A stretch of 34,824 nucleotides of DNA from ANME-2 cluster archaeon (GCA_019429385.1 JAHYIS010000003.1:1-34824); one strand, 5' to 3'; shown: positions 16,954 to 29,540, counted from the first letter of the stretch. A program made the numbers and translations. Notes: a model not told the origin generated them from the letters alone.

Positions 16954-17349
16954 CTATGTTTTCAGCATGAATTCCAGAAGGTCAGGACTCAGGCGCGTCT
17001 CTTTCATCATCTTTTTAAGAATGTCTTTTTCTGAGGTTCCACCATTCTTCAGTTCGCTTATCCTGTCAATGACGCTCTTTTTAATTTCATAGTATTCATT
17101 GATGTCCTTGCGGTGTCCCCACACGTCCCCTTCCAGAAGCTTTACATTTTGCATTTCCAGGAACATCCGGATTGACTTCGAGACCGTTTTCTTATATGAA
17201 TTTGGTATATGGATCGCTCTTACCCCTGGACATGCTTTTACAAGAGAAAATATATCTTTGTTTGAAGGTCGAAATGCCAGGTGAATAATTTCTTCATCCT
17301 GCCCCAGGGACTCAATTTCATCTTTAGAACTTACTACTCGAATTTTCAT
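16954..17349 (-). CDS. DUF1699-like protein, unknown function
   Basis: Small cytoplasmic protein resembling the Methanosarcinales-specific DUF1699 family. It opens MKIRVVSSKDEIESLG, has AFRPSNKDIFSLVKACPGVRAIHIPNSYKKTVSKSI in the middle, and a helical C terminus (DILKKMMKETRLSPDLLEFML) that may be a small DNA- or protein-binding helix bundle. The start is placed at ATG 17349, where GGAG lies nine bases upstream and where homologous-looking sequence begins; an in-frame ATG at 17409 would add 20 weakly conserved residues. It runs against the tRNA-Arg gene, 16 bases away. No known function. Confidence 0.55.
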   Translation of the reverse strand: MKIRVVSSKDEIESLGQDEEIIHLAFRPSNKDIFSLVKACPGVRAIHIPNSYKKTVSKSIRMFLEMQNVKLLEGDVWGHRKDINEYYEIKKSVIDRISELKNGGTSEKDILKKMMKETRLSPDLLEFMLKT

Positions 17350-17520
17350 ATTACTCAACTCCGTCATATCTGAATTATGACTCCCATATGCAGATATTGA
17401 TTTAGCCATATAAATCTCTTTCTAATTCAGTAAAAATAATGTGTATGTATAAATTAAATTGATTATATATCTAACTTGAATGCGAAATAGTTATGAGTGT
17501 AGTCCCACAATTGCACACGT

Positions 17521-18978
17521 GTGAGTAATATCGACCGTTTCATAAGAAAGTCTGTTGTTGATATCAATCCGTGTATACACGGGGGCAGGATAGCGGAAAA
17601 TAGTGAACTTAGCGGACATGGATTATTGGATTTCAGTGCCAATCTCAACCCCATGGGTCCTTATGAGTTGGATACGACCAGGGAGATTATTGGAATAGCA
17701 CTGGAAAATATTCATTTTTATCCTGATAACCGATACAAAGGATTTAAAAGTTCTGCAGCCACCTTTGCAGGTGCTGAACCTGAAAACATCATTCCCATGA
17801 ACGGTTCTTCAGAACTTATCCGGCTTATTGCAGAGACTGTACTGGAGCAGGGAGACACAGTACTGCTCCCCCAGCCTACCTTTGACGAATACGAACTGAG
17901 TATCAAACTCATGGGGGCGATTCCTGAACATATTGAGTACAGGAAAGTATACCAGGGCAATGGGGAAATCGACGAGGGACTGCTTTCAAGGTCAAAGGCA
18001 GTGTTCATCTGCAACCCGAATAATCCCACAGGTACTCTTATTGCCGGGTCGGACCTGGAAAAACTGGCACGGAAATGCCAGCATAACGAGACATTCCTTG
18101 TGGTTGATGAAGCATTTATTGAATTATCAGACCCTGCACAGAGTATAGCATGGCTGGTGAATGAGAATCCATTTGTCATTGTAATGCGGTCGATGACCAA
18201 GGTATTTGCCATACCCGGGATGAGGATCGGATACGGAATCGCACACAGGGATTTGGCTGTAAGGATGGAAAATATCCGGATTCCCTGGAACCTGGGAACT
18301 ATTCAGGATACGGTAGGCTCATGGTTGCTTGATACCCATACAAAGGACCCGTCATATCTTGAGCGAACAAGGAAGTTGATAACAGAGGAGCGTCTCTGGC
18401 TTACCGGCCGACTGTCCCTCATCAGAGGATTTTATCCTGTACCCAGCAGCACTAATTTTATATTGATCAACATACGGGAATTCGGAATGGATTCCGGAGA
18501 ACTCACCGAGCGAATGCGGCATCAGGGTATCCTGGTAAGGGATTGTAATTCGTTCCGGCGGATGGGGCATGATTACATCAGGGTGGCAGTCCGGACCCAT
18601 GAAGAGAACCAGCGTCTTGTGGATGCCCTTGGTGAATCAGTAGCCCAGTGGGGCAGGGAACTTGCCGAGAAGAATATTGATGAAGCGATACACCAGGGTA
18701 CGATTGCAAGCAGGACAAATTGTGAATATTATCCATGCCATTTCGAGGGTCAGGATTGCACATTTTGTTTTTGCCCGTTCTATCCGTGCCTGGATGAGCG
18801 GACGGGTGGACATATGGTGGAACGGCGGACCGGAGGGGAAGTGTGGAGTTGTGCCGGTTGTGATACGGTTCACCGGCCCGAGGTAGCAAATCCCATACTT
18901 GAAGCACTGATGGCATGTGCAGACAGGCCCGGTGACCTCAGGCATATCTGGAAACAAGTGATAGAACCTTTGTTGTGA
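17521..18978 (+). CDS. cobD: CobD: threonine-phosphate decarboxylase with Cys-rich C-terminal domain
   Basis: PLP enzyme of the cobamide aminopropanol arm: L-threonine-phosphate to aminopropanol phosphate. Residues 1-375 are the aminotransferase-I-like domain, with LDFSANLNPMGP (36-47), CNPNNPTG (164-171), DEAF (196-199) and the Schiff-base lysine K227 in SMTKVFAIPGMRIG. A C-terminal extension holds Cys401, 406, 413, 416, 418, 423, 444, 447 and His451, a metal-binding 'zf-like' domain. In Methanosarcina mazei a CobD with such a tail was reported to be bifunctional, also acting as L-threonine kinase, so no separate PduX may be needed. GTG 17521 is the only standard start after the in-frame stop. 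The stop overlaps the cbiB start (GTGA). Confidence 0.93.
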   Translation: MSNIDRFIRKSVVDINPCIHGGRIAENSELSGHGLLDFSANLNPMGPYELDTTREIIGIALENIHFYPDNRYKGFKSSAATFAGAEPENIIPMNGSSELIRLIAETVLEQGDTVLLPQPTFDEYELSIKLMGAIPEHIEYRKVYQGNGEIDEGLLSRSKAVFICNPNNPTGTLIAGSDLEKLARKCQHNETFLVVDEAFIELSDPAQSIAWLVNENPFVIVMRSMTKVFAIPGMRIGYGIAHRDLAVRMENIRIPWNLGTIQDTVGSWLLDTHTKDPSYLERTRKLITEERLWLTGRLSLIRGFYPVPSSTNFILINIREFGMDSGELTERMRHQGILVRDCNSFRRMGHDYIRVAVRTHEENQRLVDALGESVAQWGRELAEKNIDEAIHQGTIASRTNCEYYPCHFEGQDCTFCFCPFYPCLDERTGGHMVERRTGGEVWSCAGCDTVHRPEVANPILEALMACADRPGDLRHIWKQVIEPLL

Positions 18979-19922
18979 CCATTATGATATCTCTTTTCTC
19001 TCCAGGTCTTGAAGTGCTGTTGCTGGCATTTATTATGGATATTTCGTTCGGGGAACCACCCGGTATTGTACATCCTGTGGTCTGGATGGGACGGTTCATA
19101 ACAGTATTACAGGATCTGCCATTGAAAGATCGCAGGGTCCTGGGAATTCTCATAGTCGTGGTCATAACAGGAACTTCACTGCTTGTGGGAATGCTGGTGG
19201 TGCTTATAGCTTCCTCTATTCATGAAACTGCAGCGCTGCTGGTAATGGCATATTTTTTAAAATCTACCTTTTCTATTCGAATGCTGTTGAACACATCCCG
19301 CCACATCATGAATCTACTGCGTTCTGGGAATAAGGATGAAGCGCGTAAAGCACTTAAGGCGCTGGTCAGCCGTGACACTGCAAATCTGGATGAACACCAG
19401 ATGGCTTCAGCTGTGGTCGAGTCCATTTCTGAGAACTTCGTTGACGGTGTACTTTCACCGGTGCTGTTCTACCTCATACTTGGACTACCAGGCGCACTGG
19501 CGTACAAAGCTGTCAATACCCTGGATTCCATGATAGGATACAGGAACAAGGAATTCATTGAAATGGGACGCCCATCAGCCAGGCTGGACGATGTTCTCAA
19601 CTGGATACCTGCAAGGCTGTCCCTGGTGCTTATCAGTGCAGCCGCGCTGGTTACCGGTAGCTTTAGAGGTGCCGTGAAGATATGCCTGCGTGATAACAGC
19701 AGGACCTCTTCCCCGAATTCAGGCTGGCCCATGGCTGCAGCGGCCGGGGCACTGGGGGTCAGGCTGGAAAAACCAGGACATTATATACTTGGTGAAGAGT
19801 TGAGGTCACCTGAGGCGGTAGACATCGAACAGGCTGCCAGGTTAGTGGGTGCGGCTGTCATTCTGCTGTTTGCATGGAGCATGGGTGTATTATATTTATT
19901 GCATGTGAACAATGTAACATGA
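18975..19922 (+). CDS. cbiB: Adenosylcobinamide-phosphate synthase CbiB
   Basis: Integral membrane enzyme that joins aminopropanol phosphate to adenosylcobyric acid. Family signature DISFGEPPGIVHPVVWMG near the N terminus, SENFVDGVLSPVLFYLILG and YKAVNTLDSMIGY in the middle, and several hydrophobic helices over 315 aa. GTG 18975 overlaps the cobD stop by four bases; ATG 18984 is an alternative start. This supports translational coupling and a shared product flow (CobD makes the substrate that CbiB uses). Confidence 0.95.
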   Translation: MTIMISLFSPGLEVLLLAFIMDISFGEPPGIVHPVVWMGRFITVLQDLPLKDRRVLGILIVVVITGTSLLVGMLVVLIASSIHETAALLVMAYFLKSTFSIRMLLNTSRHIMNLLRSGNKDEARKALKALVSRDTANLDEHQMASAVVESISENFVDGVLSPVLFYLILGLPGALAYKAVNTLDSMIGYRNKEFIEMGRPSARLDDVLNWIPARLSLVLISAAALVTGSFRGAVKICLRDNSRTSSPNSGWPMAAAAGALGVRLEKPGHYILGEELRSPEAVDIEQAARLVGAAVILLFAWSMGVLYLLHVNNVT

Positions 19923-20042
19923 CGAGTATGGCCCGGAGAGATTGATACGAAACTTTCAGACAGTCCATCAGCAGAAAAAAGTGACAGACCGACACAGATA
20001 GAAAGGCGATTTGAGTCTGATATCAGGGATATACTGGCAGAG

Positions 20043-20468
20043 ATGGGACTATCTGAGGATGTGCTACTGGCTGCAGCTATGGAATTGTATATACCTCACC
20101 CGGGAATTGAAACGAAAGGGAAGGCAGAAGAGGTGTTCAAACGTGAACTGGATATTGCTCTTAGCGACCCCAACCTGTGCATCCTTATCTATGCGGGTAT
20201 CCAGCTTGAGCAGGCAGGTGAGGCTGGAAAGCTGCCAAATCTGAGTAAAAGTTCATACGAGCGAGACCTGACATTCCTTGTATGTGACGAGGTGCTGGGT
20301 ATGAGTATCTCCACCTACATCGCCGGTCACAAAGGTATGTTCGAGTATGTCAGGTTCGATAAACTAAAACCAGGGGTGATCAAGGAACTGGGACCGTTCA
20401 TGGATGATGTGGTTGCCGGGCTCATTGGCGGTGTATCTTCAAGTATGTATACCAGAGGTGGGGTTTGA
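20043..20468 (+). CDS. cobZ: Alpha-ribazole phosphatase CobZ (PgpA-like fold)
   Basis: Archaeal non-orthologous replacement of CobC that dephosphorylates adenosylcobamide phosphate or alpha-ribazole phosphate; first characterised in Methanosarcina mazei. Recognised by ELYIPHPGIETKGKAEEVF, SDPNLCILIYAGIQLE, and VCDEVLGMSISTYIAGHKGMFEYVRFDKLKPG, which is the PgpA-like catalytic helix and loop. The only standard start is ATG 20043, but the same frame stays open upstream from 19926 and reads like authentic protein (IERRFESDIRDILAEM), so the true start may be non-AUG near 19941, just after GGAGAG. TTGA overlap with cobS. Lies between cbiB and cobS, as expected for the last step. Confidence 0.85.
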   Translation: MGLSEDVLLAAAMELYIPHPGIETKGKAEEVFKRELDIALSDPNLCILIYAGIQLEQAGEAGKLPNLSKSSYERDLTFLVCDEVLGMSISTYIAGHKGMFEYVRFDKLKPGVIKELGPFMDDVVAGLIGGVSSSMYTRGGV

Positions 20469-21259
20469 AATTGCTGGAAGGATTGCAGGGAGCGATTGGA
20501 TTTTTGACCACGCTGCCTGCGGGCAAAGCATACAGACTGGAGCAATTCCAGCAGCGGACTTACCTGTCAAGTGTTGTTGGCATACTTCTAGGTCTTATAT
20601 TACTTGTAGTGGCCACCGTACTGGGTGTCCTGTTGCCCGGCCAACCTGGTATTATTGCAGTGGTTGTGATTGTATCCATCTATATACTAACGGGTATTCA
20701 TCATCTTGATGCCCTGTCTGATTTTGGGGATGGTATTGCTGCCCACGGGAGTGCACAGAAGAAGGTCAGTGCGATGAAAGACGTGGCACTGGGCACGGGA
20801 GGAGCGGCATTTGTGATAATTTATATTCTTTCGCTGTTCGTTGTCATACAGGCTATGGGGAGTATGCAGGGGACTGGATCCGGGTGGTTTGGCCTGGGCA
20901 TGGCGTTGCTATGTGCAGAGGTCATATCCAAGCATTCCATGCTTACAGCGGCCAGGTTTGGAAAACCTTTGTACCAGGGAATGGGGTCAATGATTTCTGA
21001 TTATACTGGTCAGAAGCAGTTTATCATTAGTCTGCTGATATCGGCAGTGGTTTGTACGGCTGCCGTGGGTATTGCAGGACTTGGTGCTTTGTTTATAGGG
21101 ATTTTAGCTTCGGTTGGGGTGGTAGGAGTATCGAACCGGCATTTTGGCGGTATTAACGGGGATTGCCTTGGCGCAGCTCATGAGATGGGACGCCTGGCAG
21201 CCCTGGTCACATTGTTCTTATTTTATGCTGGGGGTCTGGTAGTCTGGATGCCCTATTGA
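20465..21259 (+). CDS. cobS: Adenosylcobinamide-GDP ribazoletransferase CobS
   Basis: Polytopic membrane enzyme (264 aa) joining adenosylcobinamide-GDP with alpha-ribazole phosphate, the nucleotide-loop assembly step. Signature HHLDALSDFGDGIAAHG (about 78-94) holds the Asp residues of the metal site, followed by KKVSAMKDVALGTGGAA and about six TM helices, with NRHFGGINGDCLGAAHEMGR near the C terminus. Start TTG 20465 overlaps the cobZ stop (TTGA); its own TGA overlaps the cobY ATG (TGATG). Confidence 0.95.
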   Translation: MKLLEGLQGAIGFLTTLPAGKAYRLEQFQQRTYLSSVVGILLGLILLVVATVLGVLLPGQPGIIAVVVIVSIYILTGIHHLDALSDFGDGIAAHGSAQKKVSAMKDVALGTGGAAFVIIYILSLFVVIQAMGSMQGTGSGWFGLGMALLCAEVISKHSMLTAARFGKPLYQGMGSMISDYTGQKQFIISLLISAVVCTAAVGIAGLGALFIGILASVGVVGVSNRHFGGINGDCLGAAHEMGRLAALVTLFLFYAGGLVVWMPY

Positions 21260-21852
21260 TGGCGGGAGGACGTGGTAGCAGGATGAAGCTGCCCGTTGAA
21301 AAGCCTTTACTGGAAATAAATGGCAAGAAATTGATAGAATATGCCCTGGACGCCCTTGAGGGCTCCAGGTATGTGGATACTATCTATATTGCCGCATCCA
21401 GGAATGGTCCTGATACGGTAAAATGGCTTGAGGGTTGTGCCCGGGATGTTATTGTAGTAAATACTGCAGGAGATGGGTATGTGTCTGATATGGTGGATGC
21501 TATTACAAAGGCCGGTATCAAAGGTCCGGTGCTTATCGTCATGGCTGACCTGCCTCTGATAACTCCTGAGTTGCTGGATGAGGTGATTGTATTATACCAT
21601 GAGGTTCCCCAGCCCGCTCTTTCCGTTTATAACCTGCTGTCGGTATGCAGGACCAAGGGATTGCGTCCGGATACCGTGTTCAATAAGGATGGGCAGTTGA
21701 TAGTACCTTCAGGTATAAACATCCTTGATGCGGATAATATTCATGAGGAGCAGGATGATTATAATTATATTCTGGACAATCACAAGATTGCTGTAAATGT
21801 AAATACGGTTGAGGATCTTAAAATATGCTCAAAATTGATGGGTAAGGAATGA
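21259..21852 (+). CDS. cobY: Adenosylcobinamide-phosphate guanylyltransferase CobY
   Basis: Archaeal replacement of CobU: transfers GMP from GTP to adenosylcobinamide phosphate. Nucleotidyltransferase fold with N-terminal MAGGRGSRMKLPVEKPLLEINGKKLI (GTP phosphate loop and the conserved EKP lysine) and the MADLPLITPELL metal-site region. 197 aa is typical. ATG 21259 overlaps the cobS stop; a TTG one codon upstream is in frame but less likely. Confidence 0.95.
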   Translation: MAGGRGSRMKLPVEKPLLEINGKKLIEYALDALEGSRYVDTIYIAASRNGPDTVKWLEGCARDVIVVNTAGDGYVSDMVDAITKAGIKGPVLIVMADLPLITPELLDEVIVLYHEVPQPALSVYNLLSVCRTKGLRPDTVFNKDGQLIVPSGINILDADNIHEEQDDYNYILDNHKIAVNVNTVEDLKICSKLMGKE

Positions 21853-21858
21853 TGTTGG

Positions 21859-22194
21859 ATGTTAAGAGATAATGTTTCTGTGGATACGCTCCGGTTGCTT
21901 ATGGGGCAAACTGAAGTTGATACTGTCAGTGTCTCAGAGGAGATATTGTTACTGGCGAGGGCTATTGATGACCCGTATAGTCTTCCGTATCTTATTGAGG
22001 AATTAAATGCTCTTGAGATTACGGATGAGGAATTAGTCAGGTTCGCCTTGGTGCGTGTTCAGATCGACTCTGAATTGAGGATGAACGAAGACATCCAGAT
22101 GCATCAACGTCGCAGGTTTGTTGCCCAGGTCATAGAAAAATTACTGTTTGGAGAGGTGTTGATAGAGATGGGAGCACCCCTGGAAGAGATATAA
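21859..22194 (+). CDS. Conserved-looking helical protein at the end of the cob operon, unknown function
   Basis: 111-aa acidic, almost entirely helical protein with heptad-like leucines (LLLARAIDDPYSLPYLIEELNALEI) and a C-terminal helix RRRFVAQVIEKLLFGEVLIEMG. It starts six bases after the cobY stop, so it is very likely cotranscribed with the cob genes. No motif or family was recognised. It could be a regulatory or scaffold partner for the late cobamide enzymes, or a gene carried along by position. Confidence 0.55.
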   Translation: MLRDNVSVDTLRLLMGQTEVDTVSVSEEILLLARAIDDPYSLPYLIEELNALEITDEELVRFALVRVQIDSELRMNEDIQMHQRRRFVAQVIEKLLFGEVLIEMGAPLEEI

Positions 22195-22812
22195 TTTGGC
22201 TGTAGATGCGTATATCAAGTCTACTGTCTATGTTTTATCCTGTATCACCATGTTTTGGGTATGTGATAATGCCGTATTTTTTTTTTCAAACTGTAGACTT
22301 TTTGAACACAAATCACCGCAACAGTTATATACCAACCTGCTAATTGAAGGGAGCGCTCAAATGGGCAGGAACAACCTGCCTCAGAGTGATTATGTGTTGC
22401 CGACCCGAAAAAAAAACTCGGTTTCGGCAAGGTAGTAAACAACCTTAAATACTACCTGCAACATACATAGAAACTCCACAATCCGCGTGAAAACGCATGT
22501 GGAAGCTGGATGCAATATACATTGCATTCAATGTATCACCTCCTAATAATAATTAAACTAATGGCCGAGGTCATTACCCGGCGTCGACCCGGATTTTGGG
22601 AATAGTCCCGAAAGTGAAGGGTTGCTCTCCGACCTTGGCACAATCATAAATATGGAGACGAGAAGGCAATTTCTCGTCCGACGTTAGTATTGGCAGTTCG
22701 GTTAATTCTGATCGGTGGTGTATATCAATACATTATCGGGAATTAATTGGACAATATACCAAAACCCTAATAATTCCGATAACGAATACTTCCAATATGT
22801 GTGTGATTAACA
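22195..22812 (+). promoter_or_regulatory. rRNA operon promoter region and 16S leader
   Basis: No convincing gene in 618 bases. TATA-like boxes at 22325-22331 (TTATATA) and 22444-22451 (CTTAAATA) are candidate promoters. GGTAGT (22431-22436) and ACTACC (22451-22456) flank the second. Between them are two hairpins: GGCAGG/CCTGCC (22364-22380), and TGCCGA/TCGGCA (22398-22429) with an inner CCGA/TCGG. The leader proper contains GACGAGAA/TTCTCGTC (22657-22678) and the 5' strand of the 16S processing stem (22687-22720). Confidence 0.55.
22687..22720 (+). other. 5' strand of pre-16S processing stem (bulge-helix-bulge)
   Basis: Pairs with 24314-24348 behind the 16S gene. From the mature side outward: TTCTGATCGGTGGTG with CGCCGCCGGTCAGAA, a 3-base bulge TAA on this strand, TCGGT with GCCGA, a 3-base AAA bulge on the trailer, then GGCAGT with ACTGCC. 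Two 3-base bulges on opposite strands around a 4-5-bp helix is the archaeal splicing-endonuclease target. Confidence 0.8.
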
Positions 22813-24284
<1,472 letters not shown>

Positions 24285-24313
24285 AACGCAACGCCCAGAC
24301 ATTACGATCTGGA

Positions 24314-24348
24314 CGCGCCGCCGGTCAGAAGCCGAAAAACTGCCAGTA
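24314..24348 (+). other. 3' strand of pre-16S processing stem
   Basis: Complement of the leader strand at 22687-22720, with the AAA bulge between GCCGA and ACTGCC. Confidence 0.8.
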
Positions 24349-24454
24349 CAAGAGAAGAGATAACGATGATTCGAAGACCACGAGTCCAAATGATGTGAAT
24401 TGACGTTGGTCGTCAACGGTGAAACACATGTTGGCAGACTTCAATTTCATCAAA

Positions 24455-24558
24455 GGGCTCGTAGATCAGTTGGAAGATCGCTGCCTTTGCAACTGAGGGT
24501 GCGCAAGTACTCTACGCAAAATAGGCAGAGGCCCTGGGTTCGAGTCCCAGCGGGTCCA
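24455..24558 (+). tRNA. tRNA-Ala(UGC) with an intron, in the 16S-23S spacer
   Basis: Acceptor GGGCTCG (24455-24461) with CGGGTCC (24551-24557) includes the G3-U70 alanine identity pair; A73 at 24558; no encoded CCA. Anticodon stem CTGCC (24481-24485) pairs with GGCAG (24524-24528). Loop TTTGCA|A gives anticodon TGC (24488-24490). A 31-base intron at 24492-24522 lies after position 37. The splice motif is perfect: exon TTTG pairs with intron CAAA between 3-base bulges CA^A and AT^A. The intron folds into AGGGTGC / GCAA / GTACTCT, a 7-bp stem with a GNRA loop. tRNA-Ala is the usual spacer tRNA of Euryarchaeota. Confidence 0.95.
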
Positions 24559-24723
24559 TTTACTCTGGTAACAGAGTAACAATTATATTAACAATCGAAT
24601 GCACTTTTGGTCATAATGGCCTTAAGGAAGGGTTGAGGGCGGATTGGAATACCACTAATCATGCTATATGATGCCGTGTATAAGCGAATTGCAACCTGGA
24701 CGCTCACTGAAATAAAGTGAAGC

Positions 24724-27648
<2,925 letters not shown>

Positions 27649-27751
27649 TCACTTTGCTGATCTTTAAAGTAAGATTTCTAGAATGCAAGTCCTTCGGGGC
27701 TTGTTTCAGGCGATATCCAGGTTGTAATTCGTAAATACACATTTCATATGT

Positions 27752-27879
27752 GAGTATAGCGGCCATAGCGGAGGGGATACTCCTGTACCCATCCCGAACA
27801 CAGTAGAAAAGCCTTCCCACGTTCCTTATTGTACTGAGGTGCGAGAGCCCTTGGGAACTCTGGATCGCTGCTATGCTCA
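27752..27879 (+). rRNA. rrf: 5S ribosomal RNA
   Basis: Terminal helix GAGTATAGC with GCTATGCTC, internal AGCGGAGGGGATACTCCTGTACCC and CCCGAACACAG blocks typical of archaeal 5S. It follows the 23S by about 100 bases with no tRNA between them. Confidence 0.95.
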
Positions 27880-27911
27880 CTCTAACTTTATTTTTCTTTA
27901 TTTTTTTTAAG
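27880..27911 (+). terminator. T-rich terminator of the rRNA operon
   Basis: CTCTAACTTTATTTTTC then TTTATTTTTTTTAAG directly after 5S: multiple U-tracts without a stem, the normal archaeal termination signal. Confidence 0.75.
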
Positions 27912-27966
27912 AGATAGCACTAATTTTATATAACTTCCAGGTTAAATAATCTCATGGAGTGATATT

Positions 27967-28338
27967 ATGCCAACAATTGTTCATTTTGATATTGCAGCAG
28001 ATGATCCTGAGCGGGCAAAAAAATTCTATACCAAATTATTTGGCTGGAAGATAGAAAAGCCTCCAGGTCCAATGGAATACTACCTTATCGAGACCACAGC
28101 ATTGGATGGTGAAGAAGGGATCAGAGGTGGATTGGGAAAAAGGGGAGCACCTGAACAGAGAATTTCCAACTATATCGGAGTCCCTTCTGTAGATGAATAT
28201 TTCGCAAAGGTAGAAAAACTCGGCGGCAAAATCGTAGCACCAAAGATGACCGTACCAGGGTGGGGATATCTGGCGACCTGCATGGATACCGAGAATAACC
28301 TATTCGGCCTCTGGGAAGAGGATGAGAACGCAAAGTAG
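27967..28338 (+). CDS. VOC/glyoxalase-like protein
   Basis: Vicinal oxygen chelate superfamily, single 123-aa unit. Paired beta-alpha-beta-beta-beta modules: VHFDIAADDPERAKKFYTKLFGWKIE at the N terminus and GVPSVDEYFAKVEKLGGKIVAPKMTVPGWGYLATCMDTENNLFGLWE at the C terminus. Members include glyoxalases, dioxygenases and binding proteins; substrate is not predictable. GGAGTG precedes ATG 27967 with good spacing. It stands alone after the rRNA terminator. Confidence 0.88.
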   Translation: MPTIVHFDIAADDPERAKKFYTKLFGWKIEKPPGPMEYYLIETTALDGEEGIRGGLGKRGAPEQRISNYIGVPSVDEYFAKVEKLGGKIVAPKMTVPGWGYLATCMDTENNLFGLWEEDENAK

Positions 28339-28481
28339 GGAATAAAAAGAGGCTCAAAGCCCAGAGGGTAACTAATAATTATGAAACCGTAGTATTTGCA
28401 GCCTTGCTTCAACAACACAAGGATATCCAACAAACCACTTTATTCACGGCGTTCCTGTGATTGTTGTTGCAGTGGCCATTA

Positions 28482-29540
28482 CTATCCTTCATACGTGGCA
28501 TACCCGATACAAAACGTTCCCTGTTCAAGATAATCATCCCCGGCAAACCACATCTTCAATCGGCCTTCATCAACAATCACCGTTGGGGCACGTACCTCTC
28601 TCTTGCTCCAGCTAAAGCTGTCTCTGGTGAAGATAGGATCCTCATCTTCTACCCAATTCTTTATTCCATCCGGGGACACCGCATGGTGTAATGCTACCTG
28701 AACATATGCAGGTACCTCATTATCAGACTTCATGAAAACATCATAAAATAAATGGACCTCCCCTTCATATATTACTGCTGCCGGAGTCGAATAACCCAGA
28801 TATCCTTCATGTGGAGGGTACAAAGGACCCTGTTCCAGTACTTTGATCGGAGACCCGAAATAATAGCCATCATCTGATATGGCCAGCCCAATAGTGCGTT
28901 TGGTATTGGATAAATTTCCATCATCCTGCAGTCCTACAGCGCTGAAATACAGGTAAACCTTATCATTAAATACCAACACTCCCGGTTCTGCAACCTGTGA
29001 GGCGTTCCAGCCAAAAAAGTTTCCTGAAGGAGTTAGCATTGGATTATCTTTTACTTTTGACCATTTTATTCCGTCGGTGGACGTCGCATGCCCAATTGAC
29101 CTCTCACCCATGAGAAGAGAATTGACCCCTGTGTAATACATGTGGTACATCCCCTTGAAAAAAACCACTGAAGGTGATTCCAACCTTGCAAAATCGAAAT
29201 CATTACCTGTGTTACCCTTTGACAACAACGGAACAGGATTGATTTCCCAATTCATGCCATCATTTGATGTGGCACGGTAGGGAACCACATCTTGCCCCAC
29301 CGATCCCATGTTACCGGTCAGATACATCACATATGCAGAGTTCTCTTTAATTACACAGGGGTCGTCGAGCAAAGCATCCCTCATGAACGGACCTTTATCT
29401 ATCGAGAGACAATATTTATGTGCCGTCCAATTATTTTGTGTCTCCAGATATGTATTTGAAGAATCAATACATCCAGGTGAAGCCGTAGTGAGAAAAATAC
29501 ATGCTATTGCGAAAAGATAGACCGTTTTTGATACTTTCAT
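28482..29540 (-). CDS. Five-bladed beta-propeller lipoprotein (GH43/GH130-like)
   Basis: Exported lipoprotein: hydrophobic signal ending in SPGC (Cys24). The mature part has five repeats of the glycosidase propeller pattern, an acidic/Pro turn, hydrophobic strand, then Y-x-x-Y/F-x-G: DPCVIKEN...YVMYLTG (60-76), ESPSVVF...MYYTG (121-138), EPGVLVF...LYFSAVG (185-203), TPAAVIY...LFYD (252-267), APTVIVD...MWFAGDD (318-336). This is the GH43/32/68/130 clan fold. The acid residues at blade starts could be catalytic, but the last two blades lack one. It may act on surface or extracellular glycans, or be a non-catalytic sugar binder. Confidence 0.75.
   Translation of the reverse strand: MKVSKTVYLFAIACIFLTTASPGCIDSSNTYLETQNNWTAHKYCLSIDKGPFMRDALLDDPCVIKENSAYVMYLTGNMGSVGQDVVPYRATSNDGMNWEINPVPLLSKGNTGNDFDFARLESPSVVFFKGMYHMYYTGVNSLLMGERSIGHATSTDGIKWSKVKDNPMLTPSGNFFGWNASQVAEPGVLVFNDKVYLYFSAVGLQDDGNLSNTKRTIGLAISDDGYYFGSPIKVLEQGPLYPPHEGYLGYSTPAAVIYEGEVHLFYDVFMKSDNEVPAYVQVALHHAVSPDGIKNWVEDEDPIFTRDSFSWSKREVRAPTVIVDEGRLKMWFAGDDYLEQGTFCIGYATYEG

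Noticed and set aside
18578-18957. Cys/His-rich minus-strand frames opposite cobD
   Set aside because: They mirror the Cys-rich tail codons of cobD, which has clear homology-based support.
22196-22435. 79-codon plus-strand frame between the cob operon and rRNA leader
   Set aside because: It starts without a ribosome site, has low-complexity Phe-rich sequence, and overlaps the candidate rRNA promoter and both hairpins; judged non-coding.
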